A DNA stretch of 64,000 nucleotides from Paraburkholderia gardini (GTDB lineage Bacteria; Pseudomonadota; Gammaproteobacteria; Burkholderiales; Burkholderiaceae): positions 62,001 through 126,000 of the forward strand of contig NZ_CAJQYY010000003.1 in NCBI RefSeq assembly GCF_907164575.1, written 5' to 3'. The notes under the pieces are model-generated. The model was not told the DNA's origin. It ran no database searches and saw only the letters and a list, made by a program, of their open reading frames with translations. Position 1 is the stretch's first letter; the number at the start of each line of letters is the position of its first letter. Both the position numbers and the translations under genes were made by a program. Shown piece after piece: positions 45,835 through 56,073 of this stretch.

Positions 45835-46262
45835 TTCGCAAACGCAATCGCAACGCACGCGGTTCCGGCCGGCAACGCGGCGTCCCCGCAAAAATCTGGC
45901 GGATCGACCAGGTTGCCCGGCGCGACGTCCCGCGCTTCCCGCACGGCGGCCCACGTCACACGTGCCGTCGCCAGGCCGCCCGCCTGCGCGACGACCGACG
46001 TGTCGCCCTTTGGCACCATGCTCGCAACCCGGGTCTTCCAGACGACCGAATCCGTTCCAGTTGCCGGCGATACCCGAAATGCCTCCACCAGCGAGTCAGC
46101 CACGAATGCCGCGCGCTCGCGCGTGGTCGTCGCGCCGGCGTGATGCGTCATCCATAGCTGCGTAGAGACCAGCCCAAGTGCCGTGACCGCGGTCACGGCC
46201 ACAGCCACCATCACCTCCAGCAGAGTGCTGCCCGAACAGTTTCCATGACGGCACATTTTCAT
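45831..46262 (-). CDS. pilV: Type IV pilus minor pilin PilV
   Basis: 143 residues. The prepilin leader is short: NCSG/STLLEVMVAVAVTAVTALG, cleavage after Gly and Glu+5 present. The globular domain is small, with a C-terminal pair of cysteines (FCGDAALPAGTACVA). Overlapping ATGA junctions link it to fimT before and pilW after, so the five genes form one transcription unit. The role in the tip complex is inferred from Pseudomonas PilV. Confidence 0.87.
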   Translation of the reverse strand: MKMCRHGNCSGSTLLEVMVAVAVTAVTALGLVSTQLWMTHHAGATTTRERAAFVADSLVEAFRVSPATGTDSVVWKTRVASMVPKGDTSVVAQAGGLATARVTWAAVREARDVAPGNLVDPPDFCGDAALPAGTACVAIAFAK

Positions 46263-46825
46263 GACGACGCCCCGCAAGCGCCTTCGATCACGCGCGCGCG
46301 GCCACCGGCCGCGATTCGCACACAGCGTCGCCACCGGTCGCCGCGGGTGGCCGCCGAAGGCGAACGCGGTGCAAACTCGAAGCTGCGAAAACTGCCGATA
46401 ACCTGACCGGCCGGCGGCGTGAACGCCACATCGGTCAACGTTCCCGTCACACTGACCGCCGCGAGATCCGGCTGCATGCGCAACAGTGACGACCGGCCCG
46501 CCCGTTCCAACATCACCGCCCATCCACACGACCAGTCAGCGGTGCCGGCCGGACATGGCTTGCCGGCCGCAAGACAGTGAAGCGCGCTGTCGATCCGGCA
46601 CACGGTTACGCGCGCGCTCCGCCTGAGCGCTTCCCCACGGGCAAACGCCAGCGTCGAAACGAGTGCTTTCGCACGCGCGTCGACCTGATCACGCACGCGC
46701 CACGCAAAAAACGACGGTGTTGCCAGTACGGCAAGTACCGTGAGCAGCGCGATAACAACAAGCGTTTCGACCAGCGTGAATCCATCACCATGTGGAACCG
46801 GAAAGGCGTTCATTTTCATCTGCAT
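46259..46825 (-). CDS. fimT: Type IV pilus minor pilin FimT/FimU (GspH family)
   Basis: 188 residues. The leader GDG/FTLVETLVVIALLTVLAVLA has the canonical Gly cleavage site and Glu+5. A GspH/FimT domain follows, with AFARGEALRRSARVTVCR as the conserved block and further cysteines at CPAGTADWSCGWAV. First gene of the minor-pilin operon; the preceding 150 bases carry the promoter. It acts in pilus tip assembly and in some species in DNA uptake (FimT binds DNA), which cannot be told from this sequence alone. Confidence 0.87.
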   Translation of the reverse strand: MQMKMNAFPVPHGDGFTLVETLVVIALLTVLAVLATPSFFAWRVRDQVDARAKALVSTLAFARGEALRRSARVTVCRIDSALHCLAAGKPCPAGTADWSCGWAVMLERAGRSSLLRMQPDLAAVSVTGTLTDVAFTPPAGQVIGSFRSFEFAPRSPSAATRGDRWRRCVRIAAGGRARVIEGACGASS

Positions 46826-46976
46826 CCCTGAATGATTCGAAGAATGCAGACAATTTACCGGGCACCTCGAACGCCTACAATCGGCCGGATGGCCAGGTAG
46901 CGGACGCGCGCGTTCACACGCCAGAATTCAGGCGTGACAGCGACTCAAGGGGAAGGAAATGCGGATGCGCGAAGAA

Positions 46977-47471
46977 CTAGCGCTTGCGGGTGGGCTTGCC
47001 AGGCGCGGCAGGAGGCGCGGCCATGCGCCGGAATTCCTCGATCACGTCCTCGAATTCGGAGACGTCCTCGAAGCGCCGGTAGACGGAGGCGAAGCGGACA
47101 TAGGCGATCGTATCGAGCTCGCGCAACTCGTTCATCACGAGTTCGCCCAGGCGCTCGCTGCGAACTTCGCGCTCACCGCTGCCAAGCAGCTGGTATTCGA
47201 TACGCGAAGCCGCCGCATCGATTGCATCGGCGGCAACCGGGCGCTTGCGCAGCGCCAGTTGCATGCTCGCGACAATCTTGCGGCGATCGAATTCAGTGCG
47301 GCTGCCATCCTTCTTGACAACCGAAGGCAACGCCAGCTCGACCCGCTCATACGTCGTGAAACGTTTGTCGCAGGCCGGGCAGCGCCGGCGCCGGCGAATC
47401 GCGGCGCCATCTTCGGACACACGCGAATCAACCACCTGTGTGTCGTCATGCCGGCAGAAGGGGCAGCGCAT
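46977..47471 (-). CDS. nrdR: Transcriptional repressor NrdR
   Basis: 164 residues, standard. An N-terminal zinc ribbon has [11 protein letters not shown] and CPACDKRF (Cys3, Cys6, Cys31, Cys34). It is followed by an ATP-cone domain (about 46-136), the nucleotide sensor that sets dATP/ATP-dependent repression of ribonucleotide reductase genes. It is 6 bases downstream of glyA and therefore co-transcribed with it, a conserved beta-proteobacterial arrangement linking one-carbon and deoxynucleotide supply. Confidence 0.97.
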   Translation of the reverse strand: MRCPFCRHDDTQVVDSRVSEDGAAIRRRRRCPACDKRFTTYERVELALPSVVKKDGSRTEFDRRKIVASMQLALRKRPVAADAIDAAASRIEYQLLGSGEREVRSERLGELVMNELRELDTIAYVRFASVYRRFEDVSEFEDVIEEFRRMAAPPAAPGKPTRKR

Positions 47472-47477
47472 GGCTGG

Positions 47478-48725
<1,248 letters not shown>

Positions 48726-49340
48726 ACGGTTTCCGTTAAATGTGTTCAGGTTGACCGGATCGTGCGCCGAATTGTGTGCAGAAGGCGTAGCGGGTATGCG
48801 GCGCTGCTGGCGGCTGGGCCAGCCTTGACGTGGCGGATGGAGATGTACCGTACACGCGAGGCAAGGCAGCCACCGGCGGCGCAAAATATCGCGCGCGGAT
48901 CACGGCTGCCCAGGCGAACGGCAAAAACGGCACCCTGCGCTTCACGGTGGGTTGTTCCACCTTGAACCCCGAGGGTTCTATCGCCAGTCACGCAGGGGTG
49001 AGCGCGTTAGTTTATTTGAAGCGCATCGAATAGGCAACCACGCTACAGGCCCCGCCGGAGCGTACCTCGCAGCGTTGTTTTGCGGGCAGAAGCTATCCGG
49101 GCGGGCAAGTCATGCAAGTCGCGCCACACAGCACTTCGAGCATGACATCGGGCCGGGGGCCAGGGGCATCAGCTCCGGAGGCACGGGCTTCGTAAAATCG
49201 CCGCCAGCTACCCACGCGAACCCGGGGCACCAGCCGCGGTCACGACACTCGCCCCAGACAGTCAGGGTCTTCCCTTGCCGCAGCGCCGCATTGGAAGTAG
49301 GCTTGGCACCTTATTTTTCTCCACCGACCAGGGAGCAGCA
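48726..49340. other. Long divergent intergenic region upstream of glyA and the SDR gene
   Basis: About 615 bases without a supported gene. Two adjacent small stems occur at 48946-48961 (GGTGG...CCACC) and 48964-48978 (GAACCC-CGA-GGGTTC). The glycine riboswitch motifs are not present on either strand. GGGAG at 49331-49335 belongs to the downstream gene. Confidence 0.45.
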
Positions 49341-50087
49341 ATGATCGTCTTCGTCACAGGGGCGTCCGCAGGGTTTGGCGCCGCCATCGCCCGGGCCTTC
49401 GTCAAGGGCGGCCACAAGGTGGTCGCCACCGCGCGCCGCAAGGACCGCCTCGACGCACTCGCCGGCGAACTCGGCGACGCGCTTCTTCCGTTCGAACTCG
49501 ACGTACGCGACCGGGCGGCCGTCGAAGCCGCACCCGCCTCGCTGCCGGCGGAATTCGCCGCCGTCGACGTGCTCGTCAACAACGCGGGCCTCGCGCTCGG
49601 CCTCGAACCGGCCCAGCGCGCGGAACTCGACGACTGGACCACGATGATCGACACGAACTGCACGGGCCTCGTGCAGGTGACCCGGGCACTGCTGCCAGGC
49701 ATGGTCGAGCGCAATCGCGGCCATGTGTTCAACCTGGGCTCGGTCGCGGGCAGGTGGCCGTATCCGGGTGGCAACGTCTACGGCGCGACCAAGGCCTTCG
49801 TGCGTCAGTTCAGCCTGAACCTGCGCTCCGATCTGGCCGGCACCGCGATCCGCGTGACGGACATCGAGCCGGGCCTGTGCGGCGGGACCGAATTCTCGAA
49901 CGTGCGTTTTCGCGGCGACGACGAAAAGGCGGCCAACATCTATCAGAACGTGCAGCCGCTGACCGCCGAAGACATCGCCGATTCGATCTACTGGATCGCG
50001 ACGCGCCCCGCGCACGTCAACATCAACACGATCGAACTGATGCCCGTGGCGCAGACGTTTGCGGGCCTTAGCATCCATCGCGGCTAA
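49341..50087 (+). CDS. ydfG: SDR dehydrogenase, YdfG-like 3-hydroxy acid dehydrogenase
   Basis: Classical short-chain dehydrogenase of 248 residues. The cofactor motif TGASAGFGAAIA is at 6-17 and the basic ARRKDRL (31-37) favours NADP. NNAG lies at about 81-84 and the catalytic triad is in GSVAGRWPYPGGNVYGATKAF (Ser, then YxxxK). IEPGLCGGTEFSNVRFRG is the distinctive YdfG C-terminal block. It oxidises 3-hydroxy acids such as L-allo-threonine or 3-hydroxypropionate to their semialdehydes; the physiological substrate is unsure. GGGAG precedes ATG 49341. Confidence 0.92.
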   Translation: MIVFVTGASAGFGAAIARAFVKGGHKVVATARRKDRLDALAGELGDALLPFELDVRDRAAVEAAPASLPAEFAAVDVLVNNAGLALGLEPAQRAELDDWTTMIDTNCTGLVQVTRALLPGMVERNRGHVFNLGSVAGRWPYPGGNVYGATKAFVRQFSLNLRSDLAGTAIRVTDIEPGLCGGTEFSNVRFRGDDEKAANIYQNVQPLTAEDIADSIYWIATRPAHVNINTIELMPVAQTFAGLSIHRG

Positions 50088-50153
50088 CAGATACCAGGCG
50101 GAACGCGCACCGAAAATCGGGATAGCGACGCGCGTTCCGGTAAAATGCGCGCC

Positions 50154-50618
50154 ATGGATATGTCTACCAGTCAGCCCGGCACGGAAATCGGCTTCACCTG
50201 GCCGATCCGGGTGTACTACGAAGATACCGACGCCGGCGGCATTGTTTTTTACGCGAATTACCTGAAGTTTTTTGAGCGGGCGCGTACCGAATGGCTGCGC
50301 GCGTGCGGCGTGGACCAGACCCGGCTCGCGGACGAAACCGGCGCGATCTTCATCGTGCGCAGCACCGCGCTCGACTATCGCGCACCGGCCCGTCTCGACG
50401 ACATGATCACCGTCGTCAGCCGGATCGAGCGGCTTGGCCGGGCATCGGTCGACTTTGCGCAGGAAGCATGGCGAGAAGGAACGCTGCTTGCTGCGGGGAG
50501 CATCCGGGTTGGCTGCGTCGAGCGCACCTCGATCAGGCCAACTGCTATTCCTCCCTCTGTGCTTGCCGCGCTGCGGCGCGGTCCAGCCGGAGCCAGCGTG
50601 TCAACCGCGGGGGTCTGA
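50154..50618 (+). CDS. ybgC: Tol-Pal associated acyl-CoA thioesterase
   Basis: Hot-dog thioesterase of 154 residues. The active-site block VYYEDTDAGGIVFYANYLKFFERARTEWL (in parts: EDTDAGGIVFYANYLKFFER) holds the catalytic Asp. It hydrolyses short-chain acyl-CoAs in the cytoplasm; the link to the Tol-Pal complex is through the conserved operon, with interaction evidence in some species. ATG 50154 or 50160; ribosome-binding site is weak and TAAAAT at 50141-50146 could be a -10 box very near the start. It begins the ybgC-tolQRAB-pal-cpoB cluster. Confidence 0.93.
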   Translation: MDMSTSQPGTEIGFTWPIRVYYEDTDAGGIVFYANYLKFFERARTEWLRACGVDQTRLADETGAIFIVRSTALDYRAPARLDDMITVVSRIERLGRASVDFAQEAWREGTLLAAGSIRVGCVERTSIRPTAIPPSVLAALRRGPAGASVSTAGV

Positions 50619-50771
50619 GCACCGTTGTCTGGGTGCCAGTGAACTCGTATCGATCAGGCAACACAAAGCATGGTTCGGCCAGCGCCTAGCTGATGTTTTC
50701 CGTTTCCCGACGGAAAGCTTCGATAAGCCCTTCAGCCGGACGCCCCTTCCGGGACGTTACAGCGAACCTAT

Positions 50772-51449
50772 ATGAACACTACACAAGATCTGTCGATCAT
50801 TTCCCTCGTTCTTAACGCGAGCCTGCTGGCGCAGGCAGTGATGGCGCTATTGCTGCTGCTGTCGCTGATGTCGTGGACTTTCATCTTCCGCAAGTGGTTT
50901 GCGATTCGCCGTGCGCGCGTGCAGACCGAGCGCTTTGAACGCGATTTCTGGTCGGGCGGCGACCTGCAGGCGCTGTATCAAAGCGCCGCGAACAACCGTC
51001 ATACGATTGGTGCGCTCGAACGCATTTTCGAGTCGGGCATGCGCGAATTTCTGAAGGGCAAGGAAAAGCGCCTCAACGATTCGGGAGCGATCCTCGACGG
51101 CGCCCGCCGTGCAATGCGGGCAGCCTTCCAGCGTGAGATGGACGTGCTCGAAGCGAATCTCGCGTTCCTCGCTTCGGTTGGCTCGGTCAGCCCATATATT
51201 GGTCTCTTCGGCACGGTGTGGGGGATCATGAATGCGTTCCGCGGTCTCGCGAACGTGCAGCAGGCCACGCTCGCCAACGTCGCGCCAGGCATCGCCGAAG
51301 CGCTGACGGCCACCGCCATCGGCCTCTTCGCCGCCATTCCGGCCGTGGTCGCGTACAACCGCTACGCACACGACATCGACCGCCTCGCGATCCGCTTCGA
51401 AACCTTCATCGAAGAGTTCTCGAACATCCTGCAGCGCCAGGCGCACTAA
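50772..51449 (+). CDS. tolQ: Tol-Pal proton-channel subunit TolQ
   Basis: Inner-membrane protein of 225 residues with three transmembrane helices (about 13-35, 130-155, 165-190) and a large cytoplasmic loop. The end of helix 2 (SVSPYIGLFGTVWGIMNAF) and helix 3 (ALTATAIGLFAAIPAVVAYN) carry the MotA/ExbB-type proton-channel motifs. With TolR it uses proton motive force to drive TolA. It lies 153 bases downstream of ybgC and is followed closely by tolR. Confidence 0.96.
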   Translation: MNTTQDLSIISLVLNASLLAQAVMALLLLLSLMSWTFIFRKWFAIRRARVQTERFERDFWSGGDLQALYQSAANNRHTIGALERIFESGMREFLKGKEKRLNDSGAILDGARRAMRAAFQREMDVLEANLAFLASVGSVSPYIGLFGTVWGIMNAFRGLANVQQATLANVAPGIAEALTATAIGLFAAIPAVVAYNRYAHDIDRLAIRFETFIEEFSNILQRQAH

Positions 51450-51459
51450 GGAGTCCACG

Positions 51460-51909
51460 ATGGCCGGTTCCTCCCGTTCCAGCAGCATGCGCGGCAGCCG
51501 TTCGCGCCGCGCGATGGCGGACATCAACGTCGTGCCGTACATCGATGTGATGCTTGTGTTGCTCGTGATTTTCATGGTGACCGCGCCGCTCGTCGCGCCA
51601 TCGATCGTCAATCTGCCGACCGTCGGCGGCGCCGCGCCGCAGCAGCAGACACCGCCCGTGATCGTCAACATTCGCGCCGACGGCAACATGAGCGTCAAGT
51701 ACAAGGACGACGCGGGCACGCAGCAGCAGGAAGACATGACGAGAGCGGACCTGAACGGCTTCATCACCGACCGTGCGCAGACGCATCCCGATCAGCCGGT
51801 CGTGATCGCCGCCGACAAGACCGTCAAGTATGAAGTCGTGATGAACGTGATGTCCGATCTGAAAGCTCGCGGCGTCAAACGCGTTGGATTGCTCGTCAAA
51901 TCGCAATGA
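51460..51909 (+). CDS. tolR: Tol-Pal subunit TolR
   Basis: 149 residues. One N-terminal transmembrane helix with MADINVVPYIDVMLVLLVIFMV; Asp29 is the conserved proton-carrying residue of the TolR/ExbD family. The periplasmic domain follows (about 65-149) and ends in [13 protein letters not shown]. It forms the stator with TolQ. AAGGAG precedes the start, ten bases after tolQ, and the stop overlaps the tolA start by four bases. Confidence 0.96.
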   Translation: MAGSSRSSSMRGSRSRRAMADINVVPYIDVMLVLLVIFMVTAPLVAPSIVNLPTVGGAAPQQQTPPVIVNIRADGNMSVKYKDDAGTQQQEDMTRADLNGFITDRAQTHPDQPVVIAADKTVKYEVVMNVMSDLKARGVKRVGLLVKSQ

Positions 51910-52919
51910 TCCGGAAGAATTCCGCCGCTCCCGTCCGACCGCCGCGTGAACGCGGCACATGGCGCGCGTTCGTGCTCGCGCTGGTGATGCACGTGCTGCT
52001 CGGGTTCTTCCTGTATCACGGCATTCACTGGCAGAACAGCACGCCGGCCGGCGCCGAAGCCGAGTTGTGGACCGCCGTGCCGGATACACCCATGCCGCGA
52101 CCGGTTCCGCCGCCACCGCAACCGGTCGCCCCTGCCCCTCCCGTACAGGACGAGCAGGCCGACATCGCACTGCAGGAAAAGAAACGTCAGCAGGAGGAAG
52201 CCGCGCGTCAGGCACAACTGGCCGAGCAACAACGCCAGAAGCTGCAGGCGCAGCAGGAAGCCGAAGCGAAACGTCAGCAGCAACTCGCACAACAGCAGGC
52301 CGCAGACCTCGCCGCGCAGAAAGCCGCCGCGCTCAAGCAGAAACAGCAACTGGCCGACAAGCTCAAGCAGCAACAACTCGCCGAGCAGCAGAAGCAGGAT
52401 CAGTTGAAGCAGCAAAAAGAAGAACAGCAGAAGGATGAGCAGCAGGCCAGGGCCGACGCACAGAAGAAAGCGGACGCCGAAAAGGCTGCGAAGGCAAAGG
52501 CCGCGCAGGCGCAGGCCGAAGCACAGGCGAAGAAGGTCGACACCGAGCGCCGCGCGCGTCTCGCGCAGATGCAGGGCATGGCCGGCGGCGAAGGCTCGAC
52601 GGGCCAGGGCCTCGCGAAGAGCGGCACGGGCAGCGGCGCGGGCGGCAATGCGGCGTCGGCAGGTTACGCGGAGAAAGTGCAACGGCGTGTGCGTCCGAAC
52701 ATCGTGTGGGCCGGCGATACGCAGGGCCTCGAAACGGTCGTGGCCGTGCGCTGCTCGCCGACGGGTACATTGTTGAGCGCAACGATCACACGTGGCAGCA
52801 GCAACACCCAGTGGGACGATGCCGCCTTGCGCGCGGTCCAGCGTTCGGATCCGATGCCGCTCGACACGAATGGAAAAACGCCGGCCAGCTTTACGATTAC
52901 GTTGCGGCCGGCAGGTTGA
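51906..52919 (+). CDS. tolA: Tol-Pal energy-transducing protein TolA
   Basis: 337 residues. Transmembrane helix at about 19-38 ([20 protein letters not shown]), then a proline-rich segment (60-80), a long Gln/Ala/Lys-rich coiled coil (about 85-220) across the periplasm and a C-terminal TonB-like domain (about 250-337, [21 protein letters not shown] and [26 protein letters not shown] [17 protein letters not shown]). It couples inner-membrane proton flow to Pal and TolB in the outer membrane. Overlaps tolR by ATGA. Confidence 0.95.
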   Translation: MIRKNSAAPVRPPRERGTWRAFVLALVMHVLLGFFLYHGIHWQNSTPAGAEAELWTAVPDTPMPRPVPPPPQPVAPAPPVQDEQADIALQEKKRQQEEAARQAQLAEQQRQKLQAQQEAEAKRQQQLAQQQAADLAAQKAAALKQKQQLADKLKQQQLAEQQKQDQLKQQKEEQQKDEQQARADAQKKADAEKAAKAKAAQAQAEAQAKKVDTERRARLAQMQGMAGGEGSTGQGLAKSGTGSGAGGNAASAGYAEKVQRRVRPNIVWAGDTQGLETVVAVRCSPTGTLLSATITRGSSNTQWDDAALRAVQRSDPMPLDTNGKTPASFTITLRPAG

Positions 52920-53035
52920 TGGCAGACGCGCGCCCTTGTGCTGCAAGGAGCGCGCCCGGGAACGAATTGTGCAATTCCGGGTCTGTCTGCTGTCGTATTG
53001 TGGTAGAAATCCCGTTTTTGGAGAATCCATACAGC

Positions 53036-54328
53036 ATGAGTTTGATGACCAAGTCAGGCCTGAGGGTGCTCCTGGCGTCGTGCCTGATCGCGGCGGGCAG
53101 CAGCGCACACGCGCAACTCAACGTACTCGTTACGGGCGTTGGGTCTACCCAGTTTCCGATCGCTACAGCGAATTTCGCTAACGAAGCGAATTCTCCCCAG
53201 CAGATCAGTACGATCGTGCGCCAGGATCTGCAGCGCAGCGGCAAATTCACCAACATCGATGCGGGTGCCACACCCGTAGCCGAAACCGATTCCGTCGACC
53301 TCGGCAGCTGGAAGGCCAAGGGTGCCGATGCATTCGTATCCGGCAGTGTGAACCACCTGTCGAACGGCCAGTACGAAGTGCGCTTCAAGCTCTACGACAC
53401 CGTCAAGCAGCAGAGCCTCGGCGGCCTCGTGCTCGTGAGCCCCGAAAGCGGTCTGCGCATGAGCGCGCACAAGATCGCGGACTACATCTACGCAAAGCTG
53501 ATGGGCTCACGCGGCGTGTTCGCCACGCGTCTGTCGTACGTCATCAAGACGGGCAACCGTTATCAGTTGCAGGTTTCCGATTCGGACGGCCAGGACGCGC
53601 ACATCGCGCTCTCCAGTCCGGAGCCGATCATTTCGCCGGCGTGGTCGCCGGATGGCACGAAGGTCGCCTACGTGTCGTTCGAGAAGAAGAAGCCGATCGT
53701 CTACATTCACGATCTGCCTACGGGTCGCCGGATTATCGTCTCCGACCAGAAGGGCAACAACAGCGCGCCCGCGTGGTCGCCGGACGGTCGTACGCTCGCG
53801 ATAGCGCTGTCGCGCACCGGCAACACGCAGATCTTCAGCGTCAACGCCGATGGCAGTGGCCTGCGTCGCCTGACACAGGGCAGTTCGATCGATACGGAAC
53901 CCGCGTTCTCGCCTGACGGCCAGTGGATCTATTTCACGAGCGACCGCGGCGGCGCCCCGCAGATCTACAAGATGCCGGTTCAGGGTGAAAGCAGCGGTGC
54001 TGCGCAACGCGTCACGTTCTCAGGCAACTACAACACAAGTCCGCGCGTGAGCCCGGACGGCAAGGAACTCGCGTACATTTCGCGCGTGGGTGGTGCCTTC
54101 AAGCTGTATTTGCTGGATTTGCAGACCGGCGCGGCAACAGGGCTCACCGACACGACACATGACGAATCGCCCAGCTTCGCGGCGAACGGTCAGTACATTC
54201 TTTACGCCACTCAGGTGAACGGCCGTGGCGTGTTGGCCGCAGTGTCGACCGATGGTCGTACCCGACAGGTCCTGTCCGTTCAGGGCGGCAACGTTCGCGA
54301 GCCGTCCTGGGGCCCGTTTATGCAATAA
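53036..54328 (+). CDS. tolB: Periplasmic Tol-Pal protein TolB
   Basis: 430 residues. Signal peptide about 1-27 ([19 protein letters not shown]). An N-terminal a/b domain (about 30-165) is followed by a six-bladed beta-propeller (about 190-430) with repeats such as [29 protein letters not shown] and [15 protein letters not shown]. It binds Pal and the TolA C-terminus. GGAG lies upstream of ATG 53036; ATG 53045 is an alternative. About 115 bases separate it from tolA. Confidence 0.96.
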   Translation: MSLMTKSGLRVLLASCLIAAGSSAHAQLNVLVTGVGSTQFPIATANFANEANSPQQISTIVRQDLQRSGKFTNIDAGATPVAETDSVDLGSWKAKGADAFVSGSVNHLSNGQYEVRFKLYDTVKQQSLGGLVLVSPESGLRMSAHKIADYIYAKLMGSRGVFATRLSYVIKTGNRYQLQVSDSDGQDAHIALSSPEPIISPAWSPDGTKVAYVSFEKKKPIVYIHDLPTGRRIIVSDQKGNNSAPAWSPDGRTLAIALSRTGNTQIFSVNADGSGLRRLTQGSSIDTEPAFSPDGQWIYFTSDRGGAPQIYKMPVQGESSGAAQRVTFSGNYNTSPRVSPDGKELAYISRVGGAFKLYLLDLQTGAATGLTDTTHDESPSFAANGQYILYATQVNGRGVLAAVSTDGRTRQVLSVQGGNVREPSWGPFMQ

Positions 54329-54361
54329 CGTTTATGCAATAACACACAAGGAGAGTAAAAA

Positions 54362-54871
54362 ATGATGTCCAAACTTCGTATCGCATTTGCTGTATTGATG
54401 CTCGGCGCGCTTGCCGCCTGTCATTCGGGCGTGAAGCTCGATGAAAACGCCAACAAGGGGGGCGCGGTCAGCACTCAACCGAACCCGAACGCGGTTGCCC
54501 AGGTGAACGTCGATCCGCTGAACGATCCGAACAGCCCGCTCGCCAAGCGCAGCATCTATTTCGACTTCGACAGCTACTCGGTCAAGGACGACTACCAGTC
54601 GCTGCTGGGCCAGCACGCGCAATACCTGAAGAGCCATCCGGAGCGTCACGTGCTGATCCAGGGCAACACCGACGAACGCGGCACGAGCGAGTACAACCTG
54701 GCACTCGGCCAGAAGCGTGCTGAAGCTGTGCGTCGTTCGCTGTCGCTGCTGGGCGTGCCTGATTCGCAGATGGAAGCTGTGAGTCTCGGCAAGGAAAAGC
54801 CGCAGGCAACGGGTCACGACGAATCGTCGTGGGCGCAGAACCGCCGCGCAGACCTCGTGTACCAACAGTAA
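54362..54871 (+). CDS. pal: Peptidoglycan-associated lipoprotein Pal
   Basis: 169 residues. Lipoprotein signal with lipobox LAAC; Cys20 becomes lipidated and anchors the protein in the outer membrane. The OmpA-like C-terminal domain (about 60-169) has YFDFDSYSV and GNTDERGTSEYNLALGQKRAEAVRRSL (in parts: GNTDERGTSEYNLALGQKRA), which bind peptidoglycan. AAGGAG precedes ATG 54362; cpoB starts four bases after its stop. Confidence 0.97.
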   Translation: MMSKLRIAFAVLMLGALAACHSGVKLDENANKGGAVSTQPNPNAVAQVNVDPLNDPNSPLAKRSIYFDFDSYSVKDDYQSLLGQHAQYLKSHPERHVLIQGNTDERGTSEYNLALGQKRAEAVRRSLSLLGVPDSQMEAVSLGKEKPQATGHDESSWAQNRRADLVYQQ

Positions 54872-54874
54872 CGG

Positions 54875-55636
54875 ATGATGAGCAGAATGACGCATCGTTT
54901 CTCCTGGCTGCGGGTTACCGCAGCGGCCTGCGTCGCGGGGACGGCCTTGATGGCCGGACCGGCGCACGCTGGCATGTTTGACGACGATCAGGCCCGTCAG
55001 GCGATCCTCGATCTGCGTACCAAGACCGACAGCCTGTCGAGTCAGTTGTCCGCAGCACAGCGCACGATCCTCGATCAGTCCAACCGTCTCGACCAGCTGA
55101 ACCAGCAGGTCGCTACGCTGCGTGGACAGAATGAGGACATGGCCAATCAGCTCGCGACTGTGCAGAAGCAGCAGAAGGACTACTACACCGACCTCGATGG
55201 CCGGCTGAAGAAGTTCGAGCCGCAGCAGCAGACAGTCGATGGCGTGCAGGGTGTGGTGCAGCCGGGTGAAACAGACGCGTTCAACGCCGCCTCGCAGCAG
55301 TTCCGCAGCGGCGATTTCAAGAACGCGGCTGCGTCGTTCCGCGCGTTCATCGCGAAGTATCCGCAGAGCCCTTATCAGCCGACCGCGCAGTACTGGCTCG
55401 GCAACGCGCAATATGCATTGCGCGATTACAAGGGCTCGACGGCGACGTGGCAAGGCGTCGTGAAGAATTACCCGCAGCATCCGCGTGCGCCTGAAGCGCT
55501 GCTCGCGATTGCAAACAATCAGCTCGAACAGGGACAGAAGGCAGCCGCCCGCAAGACCCTGGAGCAGATCGTCGCGCAATACGGCAGCTCGGACGTGGCG
55601 CAGTCGGCTCAAAGCAAGCTGTCGCAGATCAAGTAA
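54875..55636 (+). CDS. cpoB: Cell division coordinator CpoB (YbgF)
   Basis: Periplasmic protein of 253 residues. Signal peptide about 1-32 (ending GPAHAG). A trimerising coiled coil (about 40-105, with LDQLNQQVATLRGQNEDMANQL) is followed by a TPR-like C-terminal domain (about 125-250: TDAFNAASQQFRSGDFKNAAASFRAFIAKYP). It couples peptidoglycan synthesis to Tol-mediated outer-membrane constriction. Last gene of the tol-pal operon, followed by a strong terminator at 55703-55735. Confidence 0.95.
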   Translation: MMSRMTHRFSWLRVTAAACVAGTALMAGPAHAGMFDDDQARQAILDLRTKTDSLSSQLSAAQRTILDQSNRLDQLNQQVATLRGQNEDMANQLATVQKQQKDYYTDLDGRLKKFEPQQQTVDGVQGVVQPGETDAFNAASQQFRSGDFKNAAASFRAFIAKYPQSPYQPTAQYWLGNAQYALRDYKGSTATWQGVVKNYPQHPRAPEALLAIANNQLEQGQKAAARKTLEQIVAQYGSSDVAQSAQSKLSQIK

Positions 55637-55702
55637 AGACAGCTGCTCGCAGTACAGCGCGTAGTATCGGTATCTGTGTCATGCGACGCGCGCCTCTCGC
55701 TG

Positions 55703-55735
55703 AAAAGCCCGGAGCACCCAGTGCTCCGGGCTTTT
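55703..55735 (+). terminator. Rho-independent terminator of the tol-pal operon
   Basis: AAAAGCCCGGAGCAC-CCA-GTGCTCCGGGCTTTT: 15 pairs and a following CTCTTT run, about 65 bases after cpoB. Confidence 0.93.
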
Positions 55736-55807
55736 CTCTTTGGCGCACCGGGGGCGCGGCAGGTTGACATGTGCGCCCCTCCATCGCTATAATCTCGCTT
55801 CTCTTTT

Positions 55808-55883
55808 GGGTCGTTAGCTCAGCTGGTAGAGCAGCGGACTTTTAATCCGTTGGTCACAGGTTCGAATCCCGTACGGCCTACCA
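55808..55883 (+). tRNA. tRNA-Lys (anticodon UUU)
   Basis: A 76-base cloverleaf ending in encoded CCA. The acceptor stem GGGTCGT pairs with ACGGCCT (one or two G-U). The anticodon arm CGGA-CTTTTAA-TCCG has anticodon TTT at 55841-55843. The T loop GGTTCGAATCC is standard. It is followed closely by a terminator (55891-55921). The gene sits in the usual position after tol-pal in this group. Confidence 0.97.
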
Positions 55884-55890
55884 AAGATTT

Positions 55891-55921
55891 AAAGGGCTCA
55901 GCGCAAGCTGGGCCCTTTTTC
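55891..55921 (+). terminator. Terminator after tRNA-Lys
   Basis: AAAGGGCTCAGC, GCAA, GCTGGGCCCTTTTT: a stem with one internal mismatch and a T-run, eight bases after the tRNA CCA. Confidence 0.9.
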
Positions 55922-56025
55922 TTTGCTTCGTGGAAAACAGGCGTGCGCCGCATTTCGTGCGATTGCTCCTCGATACAGCATCTCGCCCTCGGCCCTCTTC
56001 CGAACGCCTCCTCGGATACCGCTCT

Positions 56026-56073
56026 CATCACGTCGCGCTCAAACAGCAACTCGTCGATGTCGTTCAGACTGTA
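56026..56073 (-). pseudogene. Possible IS6-type transposase relic
   Basis: Minus-strand translation reads YSLNDIDELLFERDVM in one frame, close to the YxLSLRDIEELLFERGV segment of IS6-family transposases. The flanking frames are interrupted by stops and frame changes, and no inverted ends are evident. The match is short and from memory only. Confidence 0.3.

Noticed and set aside
48726..49340. Glycine riboswitch upstream of glyA
   Set aside because: The conserved aptamer blocks (GGAGAG..., GGGAC..GAAGGAGCA-like, CTCTCAGG) are absent on both strands.
55819..56049. Minus-strand open frame with ...GRTGFEPVTNGLKV... overlapping tRNA-Lys
   Set aside because: This peptide is the well-known false protein produced by reading a tRNA gene antisense; the tRNA is real, the protein is not.
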